Shown here in pieces: positions 15,635-21,896 of a stretch of DNA of 34,858 bases. This DNA comes from Phenylobacterium sp. (GTDB lineage Bacteria > Pseudomonadota > Alphaproteobacteria > Caulobacterales > Caulobacteraceae): NCBI RefSeq assembly GCF_030645195.1, contig NZ_JAUSLW010000012.1, forward strand, positions 1 to 34,858, given 5' to 3'. The notes under the pieces are model-generated. The model was not told where the DNA came from. It saw nothing but the letters and a program-made list of their open reading frames with translations, and made no database searches. How positions within the stretch are numbered: the first letter of the stretch is position 1; each line of letters begins with the position of its first letter. The translations under genes and the position numbers were made by a program.

Positions 15635-15888
15635 GATGACCCTCCCGCGGGACCTCCCATGTTCGCCACCCGCCTCCAGGCGGGCCTTCGGTGATGAGCC
15701 TTGTGTCTTAAGTTGTCATTGGCAAACAACTTGGCGTGTTCGACATGAGTATATCGAACCGAAATGCTGTACAAGAGAAACGCCTCGCGCATGGTTATTT
15801 GGGTCTCCAGAGCGATCTCGGTGGCTAATACCCAATTTGAGGCGCGCAAACTCCGCAGTTTGAGATCGAGCTTACGCTCTTCGCCCAA
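15631..15888 (-). other. Leader region with an 85-codon ORF ending on ATGA
   Basis: The 362-base gap 15635-15996 has no convincing gene. The longest frame starts TTG at 15888 and contains ATG codons at MREAFLLYSISVRYTHVEHA. Its TGA stop (15631-15633) overlaps the regulator ATG in the ATGA form typical of translational coupling. The composition is more AT-rich than the surroundings. It may be a leader peptide, a small gene or only untranslated leader. Confidence 0.3.
15847..15862. promoter_or_regulatory. Inverted repeat CAAACT-N4-AGTTTG
   Basis: Perfect 6-bp arms separated by 4 bases, 213 bases before the tandem winged-helix regulator start, in a gene-poor region. Possible operator for the regulator or the end of the PAS transcript; no experiment or known consensus supports either. 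Confidence 0.35.
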
Positions 15889-15962
15889 ATCAGCCCAGCG
15901 GCCGCGCCGGCCACTCCGAAGACCCTGGGGGGACCCCGGCGGAGATCGCCGATGTCCTGGCG

Positions 15963-15980
15963 CTGGGCTTCGAAGCCCAG
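15963..15980. terminator. 18-bp perfect palindrome downstream of the PAS gene
   Basis: CTGGGCTTCGAAGCCCAG is fully self-complementary and lies 17 bases after the PAS gene stop on the minus strand. It could fold as a stem that ends that transcript. No U-tract follows, so termination is a guess. Confidence 0.35.
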
Positions 15981-15996
15981 CTGGCCCTACGAACCT

Positions 15997-16404
15997 CTAG
16001 TCCTCGCCGCCTTGCGCCGGACGCCGGCCTCGACGGCGCGGCGCCTCCCGTTCCAGGGCGACGGCGGCGAACAGCTCGCCCTCGGGGGTGAGCAGGGGGA
16101 ACATATCGATGGCGCACCGGTAGGGTTCGCCGGACTTGCGATAATTCACCAGGGTCGTGCTGTGGCGCTGTCCGGCGCGCAGGGCCTTGGACAACCGCTT
16201 TCTGGCCGCCAGGCTGGTGGCGGGGCCCTGCAGAATCCGCGGGCTCGCCCCGATGAGCTCCTGGCTCGCATAGCCCGTCAGCCGCTCGAAGGCCGCGTTC
16301 ACGTAGAGGATGTGCGGCCCCGAGGCCAGCAGCAGGCCGTCGGTCACCACAACCGCAAGTTCATTGTCGCCCGCCAGGGCGGAAATCAGTTGGATCAAGG
16401 GCAT
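15997..16404 (-). CDS. Single-domain PAS (LOV-like) protein lacking the LOV cysteine
   Basis: About 135 residues from ATG 16404, all one PAS domain. ILYVNAAFERLTGYASQELI is the classic PAS helix region. IGASPRILQGPATS aligns with the LOV motif GRNCRFLQGPET, and VNYRKSGEPYRCAIDMFPL aligns with NYRKDGxPFWNxLxxxP. At the position of the photoactive Cys of LOV domains there is Pro (ASPR in place of NCRF), so the blue-light cysteinyl adduct cannot form. A flavin could still bind. The start is uncertain: the frame is open upstream, with a TTG preceded by GAAGGG and another ATG at 16530. No output domain is present. It is divergent from the PAS chemoreceptor, so a regulatory or sensory link is possible. 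Confidence 0.72.
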   Translation of the reverse strand: MPLIQLISALAGDNELAVVVTDGLLLASGPHILYVNAAFERLTGYASQELIGASPRILQGPATSLAARKRLSKALRAGQRHSTTLVNYRKSGEPYRCAIDMFPLLTPEGELFAAVALEREAPRRRGRRPAQGGED

Positions 16405-16653
16405 GGCGGCGGGGGGCTCGAAGGCCAGCGTCGCCGGCCGAAGGGGGAGCACTCGTCTACAGTGTGTCCCATCGGCGCGCAATTCGCCCTTCGTTAACCA
16501 CCACCAGCTTGCAGCCGGGGCCCATGCCATCAGGGTTTCTGATTGGGGCCCGCGCGGGCGTCATGGGCCTTCGTCTCGCAATTAGAGTTCTGTTAGCGGT
16601 TCCGATGCGACGAAGTGACCTGCTGGTGGGTGTGGAAGGCGGAGGCGGGAGAT

Positions 16654-18168
16654 ATGGTTTTTGGCATGCGAGTGAAGGCTAAGGGGCCAGACGCCCAACA
16701 GGTTCGGGAGCTTGAGGCCCAGATCGCGGCGATGGAGCGGTCCCAGGCGGTGATCGAGTTCAAGCTCGACGGCACGATCCTACGGGCTAACGCCAACTTC
16801 CTCGATGCGCTGGGTTACACGGCCGCCGAGATCGAGGGCCGGCACCACAGCATGTTCGTGCCGGCCGATCAGCGAGACAGCGCCGCCTATCGGGACTTCT
16901 GGCGCGACCTCAACAAGGGCGAGTTCGTCGCCGCCAAGTTCGAGCGCGTGGGCAAGGGCGGCAGGACGTGCTGGATCCAGGCCTCCTACAACCCCGTGCT
17001 CGACGAGACCGGACGCCCCTACAAGGTCATCAAGTTCGCCACCGACGTCACCGAGGTCGAGCTGGAGCGGGCGCGCAACGAGACGGAGCGCCGCCAGGCC
17101 GCAGAGACCCAGGGCGCGGTGGTGGCCACCCTGGCCGAAAGCCTGAGGCGGCTGTCCGACGGCGATCTCACCGGTGTGATCACCGCCGACTTCACCGGCG
17201 ACTACCGGCAGATCAAGGAGGACTTCAACCGGGCCATCGGGACCCTGGGCGAGGCGATCACCAGCATCGCAGCCTCCACCAATGGCGTGCGCGGCGGCTC
17301 AGACGAGATCGCCAGCGCTTCCGACGACCTGTCGCGACGCACCGAGCAGCAGGCCGCCTCCCTGGAGGAGACCGCCGCGGCCCTGGACGAGATCACCGCC
17401 ACGGTGAAGCGCAGCGCCGAGGGGGCCCGGCAGGCTTCGGCGGCCGCCTCTACCGCCAGGGCCGACGCCCAGCGCTCCGGCGAGGTTGTGCGCCAGGCCG
17501 TCGAGGCCATGGGGGAGATCGAAACCTCCTCCACCCAGATCAGCCAGATCATCGGGGTCATCGACGAGATCGCCTTCCAGACCAACCTGCTGGCCCTGAA
17601 CGCCGGGGTCGAGGCGGCTCGCGCGGGTGAAGCCGGCCGCGGCTTCGCCGTGGTGGCGTCCGAGGTGCGGGCGCTCGCCCAGCGTTCCGCCGACGCGGCC
17701 AAGGAGATCAAGACCCTGATCAGCGCCTCCACCGCCCAGGTGAGTTCCGGCGTGCGCCTGGTGGGGGAGACGGGCCAGGCCCTGGTGGGGATTGTCGAAC
17801 GGGTCAGCGAGATCGACGGCCTGATCTCCGAGATCGCACTCTCGTCCCAGGAGCAGGCCACCGGCCTCAACCAGGTCAACAGCGCCGTCAATCAGATGGA
17901 TCAGGTGACCCAGCAGAACGCCGCCATGGTGGAGGAGGCCACCGCCGCGGCCGCCAACCTGCGCAGCGAGGCCGTGGAATTGGCCCGCCTGGTCAGCCGG
18001 TTCCAGACCGGGGCCGCGGCGCGGACGCCGGGCTTGGAGGTGGCGCGTCCGGAACGCCATGCCCCGGCGCGCAATCCCGTCGCCCAGGACCGCGCCCGGC
18101 TGACCGCCGCCTTCGCGGGCGGCGGCCGCGCCGCGGCGGCGTCCTCGGCCGACTGGGAAGAGTTCTAA
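16654..18168 (+). CDS. Soluble PAS-HAMP methyl-accepting chemotaxis protein
   Basis: A 504-residue chemoreceptor with no signal peptide or transmembrane helix. Residues about 25-135 are a PAS domain ([20 protein letters not shown], then FATDVTE). About 152-205 is HAMP-like ([13 protein letters not shown]). About 205-450 is the MCP signalling coiled coil with the hairpin tip [20 protein letters not shown] and [20 protein letters not shown] (about 303-341). The last five residues DWEEF match the CheR/CheB-docking xWxxF pentapeptide, so methylation is likely. PAS sensing of redox, oxygen or a small ligand is expected. ATG 16654 follows GGCGGGAG. The neighbouring minus-strand gene is a PAS protein; no other che genes are present. 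Confidence 0.93.
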   Translation: MVFGMRVKAKGPDAQQVRELEAQIAAMERSQAVIEFKLDGTILRANANFLDALGYTAAEIEGRHHSMFVPADQRDSAAYRDFWRDLNKGEFVAAKFERVGKGGRTCWIQASYNPVLDETGRPYKVIKFATDVTEVELERARNETERRQAAETQGAVVATLAESLRRLSDGDLTGVITADFTGDYRQIKEDFNRAIGTLGEAITSIAASTNGVRGGSDEIASASDDLSRRTEQQAASLEETAAALDEITATVKRSAEGARQASAAASTARADAQRSGEVVRQAVEAMGEIETSSTQISQIIGVIDEIAFQTNLLALNAGVEAARAGEAGRGFAVVASEVRALAQRSADAAKEIKTLISASTAQVSSGVRLVGETGQALVGIVERVSEIDGLISEIALSSQEQATGLNQVNSAVNQMDQVTQQNAAMVEEATAAAANLRSEAVELARLVSRFQTGAAARTPGLEVARPERHAPARNPVAQDRARLTAAFAGGGRAAAASSADWEEF

Positions 18169-18174
18169 AAAAGC

Positions 18175-18789
18175 CTAGGCGGCGGCGCTGGGGCGAGCCT
18201 TGACCCGCTCCATCCAGCCCTTGACCCACTTGGCCTCGTCCGGGACCGGCTGGCCCACCGTCGCCCCGAAGGTCAGGAACCCGTAGAGCAGGACGTCGGC
18301 CAAGGTGAACCGGCCGCCACAGACGAAGTCGCCCTTCATCTGGCCATCCAGCCAGAGCAGGCGGTCCTTGGCGATGGCCTTGAGGTCGGCCGCGCCTTCC
18401 GCGCCCACCAGCTTCATGCGGCTCTCGAAGAGGCGGCGGCCCTCGGCGGCGCGGAAGCCGTTGGCCATGGGCTCGCAGATGTTGAGGTCGATGCGGCGGG
18501 TCCACATGCGGGTCTCGGCCCGCTCCTCGGGATTGGTCCCGATCAGCGGCGGGTTGGGCTGGATCTCCTCCAGGTACTCGCAGATCGGCAGGATTTCGCA
18601 GACCTTGTGGCCGTTATCGAGCTCCAGGGCCGGGATCTGGCCGGCGGCGTTGATCTGCTCGGTATAGGGCGGCTTGCGGTTCTCGCCGCCCATCAGGTCG
18701 ACGGTCTGGGTCGGGATGCTCATGCCCTTCTCGGCGATGAACATGCGCACCACGTGCGGATTGGGGCCCATCGAGTCGTAGAGTTTCAT
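18175..18789 (-). CDS. Glutathione S-transferase family protein
   Basis: A 204-residue GST-fold enzyme that conjugates glutathione to electrophiles or isomerises or dehalogenates substrates. The N-terminal thioredoxin-like half includes MKLYDSMGPNPHVVRMFIAE and INAAGQIPALELDNGHKVCE, with the cis-Pro glutathione site in QIPALEL; the all-helical C-terminal half contains GGRFTLADVLLYGFLTFGA. The SMGPNPH start replaces the usual Ser or Tyr with a Ser at residue 6. Ribosome site AGGGAG precedes the ATG. The gene converges with the chemoreceptor, 6 bases apart. After its stop there is a 3-bp GCC/GGC stem and a T6 run, a weak terminator. Substrate unknown. Confidence 0.9.
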   Translation of the reverse strand: MKLYDSMGPNPHVVRMFIAEKGMSIPTQTVDLMGGENRKPPYTEQINAAGQIPALELDNGHKVCEILPICEYLEEIQPNPPLIGTNPEERAETRMWTRRIDLNICEPMANGFRAAEGRRLFESRMKLVGAEGAADLKAIAKDRLLWLDGQMKGDFVCGGRFTLADVLLYGFLTFGATVGQPVPDEAKWVKGWMERVKARPSAAA

Positions 18790-18861
18790 GGCGTGTCGCT
18801 CCCTTAAGTCGTTGGCGCGACCTTTTCGGCGGGAGGCGGCGGCGTCAAGCCGGACGCCACG

Positions 18862-19704
18862 TCAATCTAGGCTTGCCTGGATCTGCGCCCGGATGGTGGG
18901 CCAGGCCTGGGAGGTGGGGTCGATCAGCTCGAAGTGGCCCGCCTGGGGCATGTCGTAGATCGTCACGGCGTCCCCCAGGCCGGCGGCGTGTTCACCGTAG
19001 GCGTGGCCGAAGCGCTTGGGGACGATGGGGTCGAGATCTCCCGACACCAGGGCCTGCGGGACGCCGATGGGCGCCATGGCCATGGGCGAGGTGTCGGCGA
19101 AGACGTCCTGGCCGGCGCGGTCCGCGGCGCCGGTGATGGCGTCGATGGTGGAGGGCCCGCCGCAGGCGTCGGGGCCGGTCTCCCGGTAACCGGCCAGGTC
19201 GACGATGCCGGCCAGGCTGACCACGGCGCGGATCTTCAGCGGACGCTTGCCGCGCAGCCGATTGGACGCAGGCAGGCCGGAGCGGCCGGCCACCCAGACG
19301 GCGAGATGGCCGCCGGCGGAGTGTCCGACGGTGACCACGCGCGCCAGGTCCAGGTGGAAGATGGGCGCCAGGCTGCGCAGATGGTCGACGGCGCGGGCGG
19401 TGTCCTGGAAGGTCCCGGGATAGCCGCCGCCCTCATGGCCGATCCGCCGGTACTCGATATTCCAGACCGCGATCCCCGCCTCCCGCAGATCGGCGGAGAT
19501 GTAGTCCATCAGTTCCAGGCCCGGCAGGTCGGCGCGCCAGCAGCCGCCATGGATCACCACCACCACCGGATGGGGGCCGGGGCTCTTGGGCAGCCACAGC
19601 TCGCCGAACTGCAGGGGCAGGGGGCCGTAAGAGGCGCGGGCGTCCGCCGCCGGCCGAGGCCGGGCCAGCAGGTCGCTGAAACTGATGAGCGCCTTGGTCT
19701 CCAC
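18862..19704 (-). CDS. Alpha/beta-hydrolase (HSL/BD-FAE-like esterase)
   Basis: A 280-residue serine hydrolase. The oxyanion-hole HGG is at residues 52-54 (VVVVIHGGCW), the nucleophile Ser129 is in VGHSAGGH, a catalytic Asp is near 223-225 (SGDLDPIVP) and the His is at 257 (AGHFELID). The HGG plus GHSAGG pattern fits hormone-sensitive-lipase and kynurenine-formamidase-like esterases. The start is GTG at 19704 with AAGGAG six bases upstream. No signal peptide. It is divergent from the crotonase gene (69-base gap), suggesting shared control. Natural ester substrate is unknown. Confidence 0.88.
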   Translation of the reverse strand: METKALISFSDLLARPRPAADARASYGPLPLQFGELWLPKSPGPHPVVVVIHGGCWRADLPGLELMDYISADLREAGIAVWNIEYRRIGHEGGGYPGTFQDTARAVDHLRSLAPIFHLDLARVVTVGHSAGGHLAVWVAGRSGLPASNRLRGKRPLKIRAVVSLAGIVDLAGYRETGPDACGGPSTIDAITGAADRAGQDVFADTSPMAMAPIGVPQALVSGDLDPIVPKRFGHAYGEHAAGLGDAVTIYDMPQAGHFELIDPTSQAWPTIRAQIQASLD

Positions 19705-19773
19705 GCTCGCTCCTTGCCCGCCGCGACGTCAGGGGGTGAGGATGCCCGAAAATATGACCCAGGGAGAGAGACC

Positions 19774-20604
19774 ATGGCCGACGAACCCATCCTGCTCACC
19801 GACGACCCCGCCCCTCACGTCCGACGCATCACCCTGAACCGGCCGGCCAAGCGCAACGCGCTCTCCAACGCCCTGCGCGGCGAGATCTTCCAGGCTTTGG
19901 AGGCGGGTGACCGTGACCCGGAGGTCCGGGTGATGATCCTGCGCGGGGCAGGGACCTGCTTCTCGTCGGGCTACGATCTCGCGGGCCTCGGTGAGCTGCC
20001 CTACTACACCGCCGGCGGCCAGGGGCAGTGGGCGCGGCATGTGGTGGAGGGCTGCTTCCGGATCTGGGACCTGGCCAAGCCGGTGATCGCCCAGGTGCAC
20101 GGCTGGTGCCTGGCCGGCGGCTCGGAACTCGCGGTGGCCTGTGACCTGGTCTATGTCGCCGAGGACGCCCAGATTGGCTACCCGGCGGTGCGCACCATGA
20201 GCCCGCCCGACAACCAGTATCACGCCTGGTTCATGGGCATGCGGGCGGCCATGGAGCTGATGCTCACCGGAGACTCGGTCAGCGGGCTGGAGGCCGTCCG
20301 CCTGGGCTTCGCCAACCGGGCCCATCCGGCGGGCGACCTGGAGGCCGAGGTGCTGGCGGTGGCGCAGCGGATCGCCAAGGTCGACCCGGAACTGGCCCAG
20401 CTCAACAAGCGCCTGGTCCATCGCCAGATGGAGGCCATGGGACTCCGCGCCGGGCTGCGCGCGGGCACCGACCTCCACGCCCTGGGTTGGCACACGCCCG
20501 CCAGCCGCGACTACATGGCCCAGATGCGCCAGGGGGTGACCCAGGCCCTGACCGCGCGGGACAAGGCCTTCGGCGACTACCGCACCGAGGGGAAGGCCGA
20601 GTAG
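19774..20604 (+). CDS. Enoyl-CoA hydratase/isomerase (crotonase) family protein
   Basis: A 276-residue crotonase-fold enzyme. ITLNRPAKRNALSNALRGEI starts the fold; CFSSGYDLAG supplies the CoA-pocket and oxyanion region; GWCLAGGSELAVACDLVYVA has the Glu that corresponds to Glu144 of rat hydratase. The second catalytic Glu (Glu164, normally in GxPE) is replaced by Ala in IGYPAVRTM, so it is probably not a standard syn-hydratase. It may be an isomerase, a dehalogenase-like enzyme or a hydratase of another kind. ATG 19774 follows AGGGAG; the frame is open further upstream but lies opposite the hydrolase gene. It is followed by the strong hairpin shared with carD. Confidence 0.88.
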   Translation: MADEPILLTDDPAPHVRRITLNRPAKRNALSNALRGEIFQALEAGDRDPEVRVMILRGAGTCFSSGYDLAGLGELPYYTAGGQGQWARHVVEGCFRIWDLAKPVIAQVHGWCLAGGSELAVACDLVYVAEDAQIGYPAVRTMSPPDNQYHAWFMGMRAAMELMLTGDSVSGLEAVRLGFANRAHPAGDLEAEVLAVAQRIAKVDPELAQLNKRLVHRQMEAMGLRAGLRAGTDLHALGWHTPASRDYMAQMRQGVTQALTARDKAFGDYRTEGKAE

Positions 20605-20615
20605 CGCAGACGAAA

Positions 20616-20641
20616 ACGCCCGGCCATTGCGGGCCGGGCGT
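20616..20641 (-). terminator. Intrinsic terminator of carD (possibly bidirectional)
   Basis: A 10-bp perfect GC stem, ACGCCCGGCC with GGCCGGGCGT, and a 6-base loop lie 28 bases after the carD stop. Read on the minus strand it is followed by TTTTCG, a U-run of four. It also lies just after the crotonase stop on the plus strand. Confidence 0.75.
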
Positions 20642-20668
20642 CTCGAAGATCAGCGGTGAGTCGGGCGC

Positions 20669-21178
20669 TTAAGCGGCGACGGCCTTGATCAGGTTCTTGT
20701 TGAGGATGCCGATGGCGGCGTCGCGGTCGATGCGTTCGATGGCGGCGACCTCGCGGGCCATGCGGTCGAGCGCCGACTCATAGAGCTGGCGTTCGGAATA
20801 GGACTGCTCCGGCTGGTTCTCGGCGCGGTGCAGGTCGCGGACGACCTCGGCGATGGAGATCAGGTCGCCGGAATTGATCTTGGCCTCGTATTCCTGGGCG
20901 CGGCGCGACCACATGGTGCGCTTCACGCGGGCGCGGCCCTTCAGGGTGATCAGCGCCTGGCTGACGACAGTGCCCTCGGCCAGCGAACGCAGGCCGGCGG
21001 TGCGGGCCTTGGCGGTCGGCACGCGCAGGGTCATTTTCTCGTGGTCGAAGGTGATCACATAGACTTCGAGCGAATAGCCGGCCACTTCCTGAGTTTCGAT
21101 CCCCTGCACCTGACCCACCCCGTGGGCCGGATAGACGACGTGATCGCCAACCCCGAAATCCAGACCAGTCTTGCTCAT
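20669..21178 (-). CDS. carD: CarD/CdnL-family RNA polymerase-binding regulator
   Basis: A 169-residue protein. The N-terminal Tudor-like RNA-polymerase-interaction domain (about residues 8-70) contains FGVGDHVVYPAHGVGQVQGI. The C-terminal helical domain includes WSRRAQEYEAKINSGDLISI followed by AEVVRDL, the DNA-binding and RNAP-stabilising part. It stabilises open complexes at rRNA and biosynthetic promoters, by family knowledge. ATG 21178 has AAGGGA upstream. It is downstream of fdxA with 281 bases between, and ends at a clear terminator. The size is normal for alphaproteobacterial CdnL. Confidence 0.95.
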   Translation of the reverse strand: MSKTGLDFGVGDHVVYPAHGVGQVQGIETQEVAGYSLEVYVITFDHEKMTLRVPTAKARTAGLRSLAEGTVVSQALITLKGRARVKRTMWSRRAQEYEAKINSGDLISIAEVVRDLHRAENQPEQSYSERQLYESALDRMAREVAAIERIDRDAAIGILNKNLIKAVAA

Positions 21179-21459
21179 CAGCTAAGTCCCTTCGACCTCG
21201 TCCAATCCCACCGGCGCATCCAGGTTTTCCGAGAGCTCAAAGCGAAAGAAGTCCCTCCGCGAAAGCGCGCGGCGAACAACATTCATGAGAACGGAATAGA
21301 CCTCTAAGACACCCTTCGCCTCTTCGAGGCGCATACGGCCGGGGACGGCTCTTCTTCAGAAACGACGTGGCAGGCGCAAATGCCGATCCCCACGTCAATT
21401 AAGACTATAACATAAAAATCAGCCGAAAGAAAGGCTTGCACCCCGGGCGCAGGGGGGCA
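21179..21459 (-). other. Intergenic region between fdxA and carD
   Basis: No gene is seen. An AT-rich stretch near 21396-21430 contrasts with the surroundings. On the minus strand a short AGCC/GGCT stem is followed by GATTTTTATG (about 21409-21436), a possible weak fdxA terminator, and TTGACG (about 21393-21398) could be a carD -35 element, with no good -10. carD is likely expressed from its own promoter here. Confidence 0.35.
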
Positions 21460-21801
21460 TCAGGAGCCTTGGCCGGGCTTCTCGCTGAAGTACTTCTCGA
21501 ATTTCCCGGTCTCGCGCTCGAAGGCCTCGGCGTCGGCCGGAGGCTCGCCCTTCACCGTGATGTTGGGCCAGATCTTGGCATAGTCGGTATTGATCTTCAG
21601 CCACTTGGAGTCGGGCTCGTCCTCGGTGTCCGGCTTGATGGCGTCCACCGGGCACTCGGGTTCGCAGACGCCGCAGTCGATGCATTCGTCCGGGCTGATC
21701 ACCAGGAAGTTCTCGCCTTCGTAGAAGCAGTCCACCGGACACACCTCCACGCAGTCCATGAACTTACATTTGATACAGGCGTCGGTGACGATGTAGGTCA
21801 C
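21460..21801 (-). CDS. fdxA: 7Fe ferredoxin FdxA
   Basis: A 113-residue ferredoxin of the [3Fe-4S][4Fe-4S] type, a cytoplasmic low-potential electron carrier. The cysteine pattern [16 protein letters not shown] and [12 protein letters not shown] supplies the clusters. The C-terminal extension after [15 protein letters not shown] with [16 protein letters not shown] is family-typical. GTG 21801 is chosen because CGGAG lies 7 bases upstream and the product then has the usual length; an upstream TTG at 21858 would add a 19-residue non-conserved tail and fall on the candidate -35. It is next to carD, as in many alphaproteobacteria. Confidence 0.94.
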   Translation of the reverse strand: MTYIVTDACIKCKFMDCVEVCPVDCFYEGENFLVISPDECIDCGVCEPECPVDAIKPDTEDEPDSKWLKINTDYAKIWPNITVKGEPPADAEAFERETGKFEKYFSEKPGQGS

Positions 21802-21852
21802 TGGGAACTCCGGCAGATCTCGAGCGCGGGTTTTCCCGGTCACGCCCCCGAT

Positions 21853-21858
21853 TGTCAA
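21853..21858 (-). promoter_or_regulatory. Candidate fdxA -35 box
   Basis: TTGACA on the minus strand, about 52 bases before the fdxA GTG start. A matching -10 is not clear (GAAAAC about 17 bases downstream is poor), so only the -35 is offered. Confidence 0.3.
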
Positions 21859-21896
21859 TGCCGCCGCACCCCAGGATATCTGTCAGGGGCGATAGG

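Noticed and set aside
15963..15980. The 18-bp palindrome as an insertion-sequence end or attachment site
   Set aside because: No transposase, target duplication or second copy was found nearby.
18934..19773. An 840-base upstream extension of the crotonase gene
   Set aside because: It lies opposite the clearly coding alpha/beta-hydrolase gene and has no domain of its own; the ATG at 19774 has a good ribosome site and starts the family-conserved region.
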